Source: Bettongia penicillata ogilbyi (Eukaryota > Chordata > Mammalia > Diprotodontia > Potoroidae). Taken from it: DNA of 64,000 nt. The notes beneath the pieces were generated by a model. The model did no database searches. It had not been told where the DNA came from and saw only the letters and a program-made list of their open reading frames with translations. The stretch is taken from the NCBI GenBank assembly GCA_023548195.1, contig JAJHZJ010000269.1:496001-560000 (forward strand). The letters run 5' to 3'. Each line of letters starts with the position of its first letter. Positions within the stretch are counted from its first letter, which is position 1. The position numbers and the translations under genes were made by a program. Of the stretch, positions 20,470 through 31,689 are shown piece by piece.

Positions 20470-21520
20470 ATGTCCAAATAAGGTAAAAAATGGGACTATA
20501 GAAGGATACATTCATGGCAAACAGGTAGCCAAGGCTTCTGAAACCAAAACTCCCAAAATGAATATGCAATGGTTTCAGGTCATGGAAGAGCTCAAAAAGA
20601 ATTTTGAAAATCAAGGAAGAGAGGCAGAGGAAAAATTGGGAATAGGAATGAGAGCAATGCAAGAAAATCATGAAAAGTGAGTTAACAGCTTGCTAAAGGA
20701 GAACCCCCCCAAAATGCTGAAAAAAATAACACCTTTTAAAATAGGCTAACTCAATTGGCAAAAGAGGTTCAAAAAGTCAATGAACGGAAGAATATTTTGA
20801 AAAACGGAATTAGCCAAATGTAAAGGAGGTTCAAAAGTTCACTGAAGAAAACAGTTCTTTAAAAATTAGAATGGCACAGATGGAAGCTAATAACTTTATG
20901 AGAAACCAATACATTTCAAAACAAAACCAAAAGAATGAAAAAATAGAAGATAATGTGAAATACCTCACTGGAAAAACAACTGACCTGGAAAACAGATCCA
21001 GGAGAAATAAATAAAAAATTATGGCACTACCTGAAGGCCATGATAAACAAAATAGCCTAGATATCATCTTTCATGAAATTATCAAGGAAGAGTTCCGTGA
21101 TACTCAAAAAGCAGAAGGCAAAATAAATATTGAAGGAGCCCACTGATCTCCTCCTGAATGAGATTCGAAAAAAGAAACCCCTGGGAATATAGTCAACTTC
21201 CAGAGTTTCTAGGTTAAGGAGAAAATATCGCAATCAACTAGAAAGGAACAATTCGAGTATTGTGGAAATACAATTAGGATAACACAAGATATAGCAATTT
21301 CTACATTAAGGAATTGAAGAGCTTGGAATATGATATTCCAGAAGTCAAAGGAACTAGGATTAAAACCAGGAATCACCTACTGAGTAAAACTAAGTATAAT
21401 TCTTCAGGGGAAAAAAAGGTCATTCAGTGAAATAGAGTGTTTTCAAACATTCTTGATGAAAAAACCAGAACTGAATAGAAAATTTGATTTTCAAAAGCCA
21501 GAATCAAGAGAAGCTTGAAA
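20470..21520 (+). pseudogene. HAL1 ORF1, full span, many stops
   Basis: From the former ATG at 20470 (MSK then stop) the ORF1 order is complete: an N-terminal basic segment, a coiled coil (NRLTQLAKEVQKVNERKN near 20740-20795), the RRM region (LTWKTDPGEI) and the C-terminal domain. Stops appear every few dozen codons. It does not encode a usable protein. Confidence 0.78.
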
Positions 21521-21638
21521 AGGTAAACAGTAAAGAGAAATCACAAGAGAATTTTTAAGTTGAACTATTTACATTCTTACACAGAAAGTTAATATTTATA
21601 ACTCTGGAGGTTTTTCTCAGCATTTGAGGAACTGGAGG

Positions 21639-21639
<1 letters not shown>

Positions 21640-21683
<44 letters not shown>

Positions 21684-21700
21684 CACGCACTCACACACAA

Positions 21701-21768
<68 letters not shown>

Positions 21769-21769
21769 C
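21640..21769. repeat. (CA)n followed by (ATAG)n
   Basis: A run of about 20 CA units is followed by about 17 GATA units, located about 120 bases after the end of HAL1 ORF1. A dinucleotide tract sits at this same place in nearly all HAL1 copies here. Confidence 0.95.
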
Positions 21770-22612
21770 ACAGAATGTGTTAAATAAGAAGGGATGATAT
21801 CTACAAACTAAAATTAAGGGATGAGAGAGGAATATAATTGGAAGAGAAAGGGAGAAATTGAATGGGCCATATTATCTCTCAAAAAAGATGCAAGAAAAAG
21901 CTTTTTCAATGGAGTAGAAAAGGGAAGGGCTGAGAGGGAAAAAGTGAAACTTACTCTCCACATTTGGCTTAAGGAGGTAATAACATGCTCATTCAATTTG
22001 GTATGAAAATCTACCTTACATTACAAGAAATTAGGGGAGAAGAGGACATGTGGGGTGGGGGGATGACAGAAGGGAGGGCAAATGGTAGGAGGGATTAATT
22101 AGAAGTAATTATTTAGAAGGAAGGACAAAGTCAAAAGAGAGAATAGAACAAATGGGGGCAGAATAGAACGGAGGGAAATACAGTTAGTCTTATACAACAT
22201 GATTATGATGGAAGTCTTTTTGCAAAATTGCACATATGTAGCCTATAGTGAATTACTTGCTTTCTCATTGGATATGGGTGGGAAGGGAAGAAGGGAGAGA
22301 AGCTGGAACTCAAACTTTTAGGAATGCAAGTTGAGAATTATTTTTGCATACAACTGGGAAATAAGCAATACACGTATTGGGGTATTGAAATCTATCTTGC
22401 CCTACAAGAAAAGAAAGAAGATGAAGATAAGGGGAGGGAGGAGTGTGATAGAAGGGAGGGCATATTGAGGGAATGCATAATCAAAATGCAAGGCATTATG
22501 AGGTGACGGCAGGTGAGAGATGGGGAGAAAATTTGTAACTCAAAATTTTGTGGAAATGAATGTTGAAAACTAAAAAAATCAATGAATAAACATTTTAAAA
22601 AATAAGAAAGCA

Positions 22613-22889
22613 AATACAAGTGAAAAATAATCCCAAAAGACCTTCATTTAGGAAAACATGCACAGCAGAGAATTTACACCCGTTGAAATTAAAGTGAGTC
22701 TGAGAATAGTAAAAAAATGTTGCTATAGAATTAGCAATGTGAGTCACCTTGCTCAAAAGTGCTCCCTAAATGTGCATCTCTTTATTCTTAGAGTTTATAT
22801 GTAACTATTTTTATTAAAAGAGATTTTTAATAAATACCATTTCTTTGACATAGTTTTGCTAAATAACTATTAAAAATAAAAAAGAAAAT
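22613..22889. other. Short gap without recognised feature
   Basis: AT-rich sequence between the HAL1 tail and an L1 fragment. Confidence 0.4.
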
Positions 22890-23275
22890 GAAAATTAAGG
22901 TAAGTATGATATTCTATCCCACACCAATCAAACAAAGATAACAAAAGAAGAAAATGACAAATATTGGAGGAGGTGGGAACAAAAGAAAGATAGCACATTT
23001 ATGGTGGAACTGTGAATGGCTTTAACCATTCTTGGAGGAAAATGTAAATTAAATCCAGAAAACTACCAAATTATGCACACCTTTTGACCCAGCTATTCCA
23101 CTAGTAGGTCTCTATCTCAAATGTATCAAAGAAAGAGAATATATTTGCACATGTAAACATACATACAAACACGCGTCTATGCTTGCACACACACACACAC
23201 ACGCACACACACGAAAATACACCATAGAAACTATTTTAGTAGTATGAAGGAATATTGATGCAGTGTCTCCTTTTT
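22890..23275 (+). mobile_element. L1 ORF2 C-terminal fragment
   Basis: AAAATGACAAATATTGGAGG, then a decayed GGAACTGTGAATGG and CTTTTGACCCAGCTATTCCA correspond to the end of L1 ORF2. A CA run at 23188-23212 interrupts the end. It is non-coding. Confidence 0.75.
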
Positions 23276-23319
23276 AGGTAGTAGTTAAATGGTTTGGGAT
23301 ATATTAATATAATGGTTTT

Positions 23320-23470
23320 GTTATACGTGTTTTATGGATGAAGAAACTGAATTTAGGGGAGGCAAATTACTTACAAAAACACATAGTGCTACTGAAGGGC
23401 ACATTGAAGACTTAAATTCATGTCTCTCAAATCTCAATTCAAAATTTTTAAGATCCTTTGTACAGCAGTA
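23320..23470 (-). mobile_element. MIR-type SINE, old
   Basis: The plus strand reads the complement of a MIR: TTTTATGGATGAAGAAACTG, then GGCAAATTACTTACAAAAAC with ACATAGTGCTACT, then the variant of 'cagagc..ttcaaaccc'. It is diverged. Confidence 0.6.
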
Positions 23471-23689
23471 GAGTAAGAAGAGAAAAAAAAAAGAAGGTGA
23501 AATTCTCTTCTATCTAATTGATAAATATATAAATTAATAAAATAAATTATTATCTAAATTTGATCATATAATTAATTTCTATAACTTAAATTTTTAGAAT
23601 ACTAATTTCTTCAAAAATACTAAGCCTTATATTTCCATGTATTTTCGTCATAGTAGCTTTTTTCTAGAACTGGAAAGACTCATAAAACC

Positions 23690-23825
23690 CATTGACCTCA
23701 AGCACCTCACATATTAGAGACACACAGCGATAAGTCCTTTGCCAAAGGTTACGTAACTAGTAAATATCAGAAATGATATTTGTACCCATTTTTTTCAACA
23801 ATCCAAGTTCAATTTCTTCTCTACT
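23690..23825 (-). mobile_element. MIR-type SINE, old
   Basis: TTTGCCAAAGGTTACGTAAC with TAGTAAATATCAGAAATGAT is the complement of the MIR core around the usual 'ctagctgtgtgaccttgggcaa' block. Confidence 0.5.
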
Positions 23826-23984
23826 AAGAATATGACATTGCATTCTTGACTATTTCAAGAATTATTTTTTATAATGTGGAAGGATTTGTTAAGCACAATG
23901 AAACAATCACAAGCATTCTTAAGATTCAACATTCAGACTTGCTTTTCAAGGCAATATATCCATTACATAGTTACTTGGTGTTGT

Positions 23985-24057
23985 TCTTCATTCTCAAAGA
24001 GGACAAAAATGACATCACTATGTTGGGGTCAATGTACAGTGTCCTGGTTACTTCTTA
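23985..24057 (-). mobile_element. RTE-clade LINE 3' end
   Basis: TTGTTCTTCATTCTCAAAGA, then GGACAAAAATGACATCACTA on the plus strand is the complement of the RTE 3' terminus. The same terminus occurs at 26610. The next part of the RTE is replaced by a SINE and resumes at about 24355. Confidence 0.65.
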
Positions 24058-24348
24058 AACGGGTCTATTCAACGACTAAGAATTGCCTCACCCTAAAAGA
24101 GTATCTGCAAAGACCTTGGCCTGAAGGGTCCAAGATCTCCCCGTGCATACTGTGCCATCTGCAGTCATCCTGAAAATATCTGGTCACTGGATTCATATGC
24201 CTCTGCAGGAGAAGTCAGGCTGGTGACCTTGTATAGCCCTCCCTCTCTCAAAACAAAGTCATGAGAAAGGCATGTTATCATTTCTCTGATGTCATGGTCT
24301 TGTTTGCCAACAATGGATGAACACAACAGCACATCTCCCTATCTTCAC
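24058..24348 (+). mobile_element. Composite SINE, RTE-tailed
   Basis: A SINE body of about 290 bases in plus orientation: AAAGACCTTGGCCTGAAGGG, then CTGGTCACTGGATTCATATG, then CTCAAAACAAAGTCATGAGA. It ends with TTTCTCTGATGTCATGGTCT and an AAC-rich tail. The last ~40 bases are similar to the RTE 3' end just upstream on the other strand. No clear target-site duplication is seen. Confidence 0.72.
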
Positions 24349-24354
24349 GTGAGC

Positions 24355-24945
24355 AAGTGTCTTGTGTGAGTTCTCCACAAAATAATATTTTCACCGAATA
24401 TATGTTTGGCATTCGAACTATTTGGCCAACCTATCAGAGTTGCACTCTGTACAGTAGAGTTGGAGTGTTAGGCAGTTCACCTCAAGAAAGTACCCGAACA
24501 TATGGTGCCTTATACTGTCAGATGATCTTCAGTATCTTCCTAAGACAATGCAAATGGAAATGATTCAGTTTGTTGGCATGCACTAGTATATTATCCAGGT
24601 TTCACATACATACAACCATGAGGTCAGCACAATGGCTCTGCTAACCTTCAGTCTTGTAGGCAGTCTAATTCCTCTTCTCTCCCACTACCAAACACTGAGA
24701 TAGCTCTGGCAATACTTGTGTCAACCACATCATCCATTCGGACATCTTTCGAAAGTATACTGCTAAGGTAAGTATATTTATCCACAACATTCAGTATTTC
24801 TCAATTTGTTGTAATTGATGGATCCGCTTATGAATGGTGCAGTACAGGTTGTTGGAGAACTTCTTTTTCTTGATGTTAATTCATCATAATCATCTGCAAA
24901 CAAAATCTCACATTACAGCTCTCCTTCCATTATATATTTATTAAA
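24355..24945 (-). pseudogene. RTE-clade LINE, reverse transcriptase C-terminal region
   Basis: The minus strand encodes the conserved C-terminal part of RTE-like ORFs. Visible pieces are GIRLPTRLKVSRAIVLTS followed by LYVCETWIIY (near 24640-24550), LRKILKII (near 24540) and VGQIVRMPN (near 24425). Many frameshifts and stops occur. The family is recognised by the 'YACETWTVY' and 'LRWAGHVVRMP' type blocks; catalytic residues lie further upstream and are not present. Confidence 0.75.
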
Positions 24946-25044
24946 GGGCTACAGTGCAGATGTTCTTAGGTGGTAGAAAAAAAAATGAAATATAAAAAAA
25001 ATATATATTTTTTGGCAGGGACATGTGAATGATATGGTCTGATA

Positions 25045-25045
25045 T

Positions 25046-25124
<79 letters not shown>

Positions 25125-25125
25125 A
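25045..25125. repeat. (TA)n(CA)n microsatellite
   Basis: About 20 TA units followed by about 16 CA units. The TA part can extrude as a hairpin and the CA part can form Z-DNA. Tyr/Ile or Cys/Val open frames across it are artefacts. Confidence 0.95.
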
Positions 25126-26605
25126 CAAACATATACATATATATTTCTGAAATAATGGCATTTGATTTTTTATGCTCTGTCCACTCTCATATTGTTCCTT
25201 ATTTTCTCTCTATAACATTTATGTATCTTTTCATTTAAAATGCAAAAATGCAGCGCATGTTTAATGTTCCTCATACTAGATGTAGCAAGAAACAATGTAC
25301 CCTCAAAGTAAAAATTTAAAATCAAAGTAAGACAAGGGCATATCAAATTGAAATTTTAAAGAACTAATCACCAGGAATTACCCAAGGCATCCTGCAATCA
25401 TTTGCAGGAAATTAAGACCATGATATTTGCCCTTAGGTAACTCATTTGCAGTTAAAATGTCAGAGAGATTTTCTATTACAAGAAAACATATATAAAAAAG
25501 TTTAAGAAAAGTATGGAAATGAAAAAAAAAATGGAGCTTTTTGAAATCTCCCTAAAGTATACATCTATATATCTGAAACAGTTATTACTATGCATATTAG
25601 ATTCTAGGATGCATTGTTAGGTTCTGAAATGTTCCCTTTGATTCCCAATTGTTTATATGCCGTGATAATCAAGTGTGGACTCAGTGCAGAACACTTTATT
25701 TTAACAAAGAAATAAGAATTTTAAAAACCAAGGATAGCTAATCATTTAAAAATCTGTTTTATATGTTGTCTACTTTGCACTGATGTAATGTACCTTTATA
25801 GAGAGATACATGGAATTATTATGAAACACGATAATACAAAGAAAAATACCTACATAATAGAACCATTTTAATTAATTATCCAATATTGTTTGTTGATTGA
25901 CATTTACTATGACTTCTACCATGAAAGTAAAAACAATATGTTAAAATAAGTGCTCAGGATGATATTCTGGAATTTGACATTAACAGACCTGTTCTTTGGT
26001 ATTCATATGCCTTTATGCTGAGAAGTATTGGTTTTTGTATATTATATGTTGGTGCAAATATATCAGAGATTTCTAAGTAGATGCCATATTTTTTATCATC
26101 TTCAGACTCTAAGCATTTGCCACAAAGCATTAGCCATAATGCATTTTTCCCTACCTCTGTTTCACCTGTAAAATGATCTTGAAAAATGTGGGGAATTATT
26201 GAAGACATTATTAACTAAAGTAACATTAGTTTTTATTTTATGACTTCAAAAATAGGATGACCAGCCTGGTGATTAAAGTCTTTAATAGAGATGTACTATA
26301 TACCTTACCAATGTAATTTGGGCAATTTCCTTGGATGACATATTATGTAACTGACATGTTTTAAATAAAGGAGAAAGGAAAGGTCTCCATTCTTTTCCAA
26401 AGACTCTCCTGAATATCTACTATTTAGTCCAGTGAGAAAGGATCACAGAAACAGGAAAACTGTAAGGACTGTCAAAAAGCTGCTAGTATTTATTGGGGAA
26501 AAAAAGAAAACACATTATTTTAGATTTGGAAGCATGCCATGTGATGATACAATCAATCCTTAAGCTGAACAAGAATATTCTACACAAAAAATTACCTTTA
26601 TAGTC
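25126..26605. other. No recognised gene or repeat
   Basis: AT-rich sequence with stops throughout. An 84-codon frame on the minus strand (26208-25954) shows no family I recognise and no supporting context. Confidence 0.45.
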
Positions 26606-26609
26606 AGTC

Positions 26610-26760
26610 ATTCCGGTTGTTGTCCTTTCTTCTCAAAGAGGAGCAAAATGACATCACTATGCTTCAGCATAGTGGCAAGTTTTAGTGTCTCTGCTTTTAG
26701 CTGATTAGATCAATATGAGCTTGGAATTTTCTTCCCCAGATTGGGAACAAATAGTCCATA
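26610..26760 (-). mobile_element. RTE-clade LINE 3' end fragment
   Basis: GTTGTTGTCCTTTCTTCTCA, AGAGGAGCAAAATGACATCA, then TTTTAGCTGATTAGATCAAT and ATGAGCTTGGAATTTTC are the complement of the RTE 3' region. It is the same block as at 23985 and leads into the text found at 37850. Confidence 0.7.
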
Positions 26761-26929
26761 TGAATATTTAAATTTAAAAACGTCTAAAAATTTAAAAAAA
26801 ATTGAAGGGGAAACCTATTCCTTCTTAAGGCATCCCATTCAGTTATGATAGCGTTTCACTTATTAAGGTATCATTTCTTGCATCACATCTAAAGTAGCCT
26901 CCTCAAGGTTTAGAGTATCCTAGAATCAC

Positions 26930-27140
26930 ACATATAGTGTTGAAAAACAACTCAGATATCATTTAGCCCTTTTTGTGGAGAGGAGAAAACTGAAACCCAA
27001 AATGGTAGAGTGATTTTCCTAAGATCAAACGGGTAGTAAGCATTAAAAGAAGGATATGAACTCAGGTTCCTTTGACTCCAGAGAGAGCTCTCTACAACAC
27101 TCCTTCCCACTGCTCCTAAGGCCATCCTCTGTGGTTTAGA
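26930..27140 (-). mobile_element. MIR-type SINE
   Basis: The plus strand reads the MIR complement: GGAGAGGAGAAAACTGAAAC, GTGATTTTCCTAAGATCAAA, GATATGAACTCAGGTTCC and TTTGACTCCAGAGAG. Confidence 0.7.
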
Positions 27141-27544
27141 TATATAATTTATCTTTATCAAGAATGCATTGAAATAATTTAAAATAGCTTAGTTTACCTA
27201 TAACTTTCCTCTTCTCTGACTTTCAACCAATCTTCATAGGACATGAATTTATGATTGTAGGGTGATAGGACTGCAGTAGGTCTGGGTCCCTCCAATTAGT
27301 AATTAAAATATAGGAGCCAAGAAAGGTAAAGTGAAGTGTGTATGTGTGTGCATGTCTCTGTGTACATTTAAGCTTTATTTTGCATTTGATTTTCTTCAAT
27401 AATTGAAAAAATGTGACATTAAAATATTAATTCATTTTAGTGAACATATTAACCTTCAGCAAACACTAATGGCATTAGTCTAAGTGGATATCATGGAGAA
27501 ACATGATTAAAAAGTGGAATTTCCAATCCTTCTAATCACTTATT
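27141..27544. other. No recognised feature
   Basis: AT-rich sequence with a short TG-rich run near 27335. Nothing else is recognised. Confidence 0.4.
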
Positions 27545-27715
27545 GAATTATAGGAGTTGTTAACACTTTTGTGTTGTAGACTCTTTAGACAATCTGGTAA
27601 ACCCTATGAACCTTTCTCAAAATAGTGTTTTCAAAACAAAAAATCAAATGTATAGTGTTGTTACAGAGTCCAATTATATTTAAATAAAGTTTTCTTTTTT
27701 TTAAAGGTCACAGAT
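27545..27715 (+). repeat. Dispersed unit also seen at 4185-4280
   Basis: GAGTTGTTAACACTTTTGTG, then CTCTTTAGACAATCTGG, CCCTATGAACCTTTCTC and AATAGTGTTTTCAAAAC parallel the unit at 4185. The name of the family is uncertain. Confidence 0.4.
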
Positions 27716-30615
27716 GGGAAGGGCAGAGACAACATGGAGGAGTGGAAAGACTAACCTGCTCTAGCTTTTCTCCATAGCCCATAAAATACCGCCTACAATG
27801 AGACTAAATAAATTGTAGCAGTGGAAGTCACAAAAAGGCAGAGAGAAAGAGATTTCCAGTCCAAGACACTCTGGAAGGCTGACAAGAAAGATCTATCACA
27901 TGGGCTCAGAGTGGAGTGCAGCCAACCATCAGCCATGCAACATGACTTCAGGGCTCTGAATCACAAATAGAAACTGTCGCTCCTAGATTTGCCAACCCAC
28001 AAATGCCAAAGACAGCTTCACAGGTCAATGATAAAGCTCTTTCCCCTGGGTTACAGGGGTATGCACTCGGACCCCACCCCTGGTCCCAGGTTGGTGGTAG
28101 TCACTGCAGCAGCATGCACTTCAGAATCCCTCCAGCTAAAGGTCCTGAGGGAATCAAGCTCTAATCTGGGTCTCATCTTTGAGTGGTGGTTGTGGGGTAA
28201 GGAGGAGCACTGGCATAGTGGAATTGGTGGTAGCTGTGAAGAGGGCATAAGACTTTCAGTTCATAGGCACAAAAAAAGGCTTGTGTACTCCCAGACAGGA
28301 GTACAGGCCAGGAGAGGAGTAGACTCCTCTCCTTTGTTTGTGCCACCTTGGAGGAGCTGAGAACTTACAGTTCTGTAGACTATACACTGCACTTGACGAA
28401 CGACTCAAAAGTCAAGTAACTGACTGAGAAAATGCACAAAAAAGGCAACAAAATAAGACTATAAAAGCTTACTTTCTTGGTGAATATCTATTTTCTTCCA
28501 TCCTTTCAGATGAGAAAGAAAAAAGCATACCATCAGAGAAACACATAAAAGTCAAGGCTTCTACATCTAGAATCTCCAAAAGGTATCCAATGCTCTCAGG
28601 ACACAAAAAAGCTCAAAAAAGGATTTTGAAAATCAAGCAACAGAGGTAAAGGAAAAAATTGGGAAGGTAAATGAGAACAATGAAAGAAAATCTTGAAAAC
28701 CAAGGCAACGGCTTGCTAAAAGAGACACCAAAATGTGCTGAAGAAAACAGCACCTTTGAAAATAGACTAAGCAAAATGACAAAAGAGGTCCAAAAAGCCA
28801 ATGAAGAGAAGAATGCTTTAAAAAGCAGAATTAGCCAAATGGAAAAGGAGGTTCAAAAGCCCACTGAAGAAAACAGTACTTTAAAAATTAGAATGAAGTT
28901 GATGGAAGTTAATGCCATTGTAAGAAACCAGGAAATTACAAAATAAAACCAAAAGAATGAAAAAAATAGAAGATAATGTGAAATATCTCATTGGAAATAC
29001 AACTGACCTTGAAAATAGATCTAGGAGAAATAATTTAAAAATTATTGCTCTACTTGAAAACTGTGATCAAAAAAGAGCCTGGACTTCATCTTCCAAAAAG
29101 TTATCAAGGAAAATTATCCTCATATTCTGGAACCAGAAGGTAAAATAGAAATGAGAAGATTTCACTGATCACCTCTTGAAAGACACCACAAAAGGAAAAC
29201 TCCTGGGAATGTTCTAGCGGAATTCCAGAGTTTCCATTTAAAGGAAAAAATATTACAAGCAGCCAGAAAGAAACAATTCAAGTATTATGGACATACAATC
29301 AGTATAAGAGAGAATTAATAGCTTCTGTAGTAAGGGATTTAAGGGCTTGGACTATGATTTTCCAGAGGATAAAGGAGATAGGATTAAAATTAAAAAATCA
29401 CCTACCCAGCAAAACTGAGTGTATTACTTGAGGGGTAAAATGGAATTTCAATAAAACAAAGGACTTACAGGCATTCTTGATGAAAAGAACAGAGCTGAAT
29501 AGAAAATTTGACTTTCAAAAACAAGAATCAAGGGAAACACGAAAAAGTAAACAGGAAAGAGAAGTTTTAAGGAACTCATTGAATTTGAACGTTTACATTC
29601 CAACATGGAAAGATGTTATTTGTAACTTATGACACTTTTCTCACTACTAATATAGTTAAAGGAAATATATGTGTGTGTGTGTGTGTGTGAGTGATGGGTA
29701 TGTATGTATCTGGATATTTTATATGCATAGTTATGCATATGTGCATGAGTGTATGTGTGTAAATATATGTATATATATGTAAATGCATACATGCACACAT
29801 ACATGGCACAGGGTGAGCTGAAGATGAAGGGAGAATAATTAAAAAAATAAAATTTATGGTTGAATGGAATGTACTAGAAGGAAGAGAAAGGGACAGGTAG
29901 AATGAAGCAAATTATTGCACATACAAGACAAGAAACAGAAATTTAACAATGGAGGGGAAGATGGGAGAGATGAAAGGAAATAATTGAGCCTTGCTCTCAT
30001 GGTATTTTGATTAAAGAGGGAATAACACCTACTCAGTTGGATAAAGAACTTTATTTTATGCTGCAAGAAGGCAAGGGGGGAGGGGATAGGAGGGGGATGA
30101 CAATAGAAGGGATAGCAAATTGGAGACAGGGATAAACAGAAGTAAATACTATTGTGCGGGGACCTTCAAGGGAGAGAATGGAATAAGCAAAGGGCATGAT
30201 AGGCACAGGGAAATATTTTACAACATAAATATTATGGATGTGCTTTGCATTGTTACACATGTATGACCTATATTGAATTGCTTGTTTTCTCAGTGAGGGT
30301 GGGTGTGGAGGGAGGGAGAGAATATGGTACTCAAAGCTTTAAGAATGAATGTTAAAAATTGTTTTAGCATGCAACTGGAAATTAAGATATACAGGCAATG
30401 GAGTATATGAATTTATTTTACCTTACTGGAAATTAGAGGGGCAAGGGGATAGAAGAAGAGTTGATAACAGAAGGGCCGACAGACTGGAGGAAGGGTTATA
30501 TTGAGTGCATGTTATGCTGTGTTGAGGGATGGGGAGAGATGGGTAGAAAATTTTGAATTCAAATTCTTGTGGAAGTGAATGCTAAGAACTGAAAAATAAA
30601 TAAATTTTATTTAAA
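27716..30615 (+). mobile_element. Full-length HAL1-like element, type B
   Basis: It runs from GGGCAGAGACAACATGGAGG (27723) through a type-B 5' UTR (GAGAAAGAGATTTCCAGTCC near 27844), ORF1, a GT tract at 29668-29690 and a G-rich 3' UTR. It ends in CTTGTGGAAGTGAATGCTAA and AATAAATAAATTTTATTTAAAAAC. At about 2.9 kb it contains no ORF2. A target-site duplication is not clear. Confidence 0.85.
28432..29575 (+). pseudogene. HAL1 ORF1, full span, frameshifted
   Basis: The former start at 28432 (MHKKGNK) is soon broken. The coiled coil is open at 28671-28944, with NRLSKMTKEVQKANEEKNAL and SRISQMEKEVQKPTEEN. The RRM start is at 28957-29146 (LENRSRRNNLKIIALLEN). The C-terminal domain continues in shifted frames with ILQAARKKQF-like sequence. 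Several stops occur; it is a dead copy. Confidence 0.82.
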
Positions 30616-30967
30616 AACATAAAAGCCCACAGACGTCAAGGGAAAAACTCTGCTTTATTTTAAAACTGAATCATTGCCATGAAAAGTAATTAAAGATACC
30701 TTTAATGTAAGTGTCACTCAAAGGATCTCCAATTGAAAATAACTTCTAGTCTATATGTTCTTCTGCATTTAAGCAGAACCATATTGTTTCCTAGCAGGAA
30801 ATAAATATGGAGCATTACAGAATAAGATTAACACAATATTAAAATTATTAACATAATATTAGGGATAAATTATTTTACAGTGGACATCTACAGAAAGTCT
30901 TGATTCATGATGGAAAGAAATTGACATCCAAAAATAGAGCCTAGTGAATACTTTAACCCTTTAACCC
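30616..30967. other. No recognised feature
   Basis: AT-rich sequence between the HAL1 tail and the pyrimidine tract. Confidence 0.4.
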
Positions 30968-31054
30968 TTGATTCTTCTTCGTCTTCTTGTTCTTCTTGTT
31001 CTTGTTCTTCTTGTTCTTGTTCTTCTTGTTCTTCTTCTTCCTCTCTCTCTCTCT

Positions 31055-31130
<76 letters not shown>
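30968..31130. repeat. (CTT/GTT)n followed by (CT)n
   Basis: Imperfect TTCTTG/TTCTTC units run to 31040, followed by about 45 CT dinucleotides. The plus strand is pyrimidine-rich. The Leu/Ser-rich frame across it is an artefact. Confidence 0.95.
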
Positions 31131-31133
<3 letters not shown>

Positions 31134-31184
31134 GGGCATTAGTAAGGGAACGGAGGTAATATATATATGTCTATTTGACTGACA

Positions 31185-31265
31185 CTGAATGTTGGGTTTT
31201 ACAAATATTATCTCACTTGATCCTCACAACAAACCTGGGAGGTAGGTAAAATTTTTATCTTTATT
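31185..31265 (-). mobile_element. MIR-type SINE fragment
   Basis: ATTATCTCACTTGATCCTCA followed by CAACAAACCTGGGAGGTAGG is the complement of the MIR 3' half ('cctacctcatagggttgttgtgagg'). Confidence 0.75.
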
Positions 31266-31349
31266 TTTTTTTTGAGCAAGGTCGGTGTTTTTTTATTCAA
31301 ATTGATATACACAACAATGTACATGATAGCAGTATGTTGCAATAAAACA

Positions 31350-31530
31350 GAAACTGGATTTATAGTTAGAAAGACTTGTGCTTAAATCCTGCCTTCTCTT
31401 TCTCTCTAGCTGTGTCTATCTGTGTGACCAGCACCCTTTCTGCGTCTCAATTTACAGAACTTTAAAATGAGAAGTTTGGATGCAGTATCCTCTATATTCC
31501 CTTTACCACTCTAAATCTGCATGCTCATCA
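31350..31530 (+). mobile_element. MIR-type SINE
   Basis: AGAAAGACTTGTGCTTAAAT, TAGCTGTGTCTATCTGTGTG and AATTTACAGAACTTTAAAAT follow the MIR order in plus orientation, ending in TCTAAATCTGCATGCTC. Confidence 0.65.
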
Positions 31531-31689
31531 AAAGTATATTTCTATATCTGTTTCCAAGGCCTCTTCAAGTATTCCAGGATGAAGACCCACCTGGACCAGA
31601 TCTTAAACTACAACTGAAAGTGGTACTCATTCAAACTCTCTTGTATTACTTAAAAATGTAGAATTTGTACAGATAGGGTATGGGGACTA

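Larger units (their letters stand above)
20397..22612 (+). mobile_element. HAL1 type B, copy 3 (complete 3' end)
   Basis: It begins inside the 5' UTR just ahead of ORF1 and runs through ORF1, a CA/ATAG microsatellite and the G-rich 3' UTR. It ends in TTTTGTGGAAATGAATGTTG and an A-rich tail near 22610. This is the only copy of the row with a 3' end. Confidence 0.82.

Noticed and set aside
20186..20671. 161-codon minus-strand open frame
   Set aside because: Antisense shadow of HAL1 ORF1 and the end of the NCAPH2 retrocopy.
24941..25238. Small Cys/Val/Tyr/Ile-rich frames
   Set aside because: Artefacts of the (TA)n(CA)n microsatellite.
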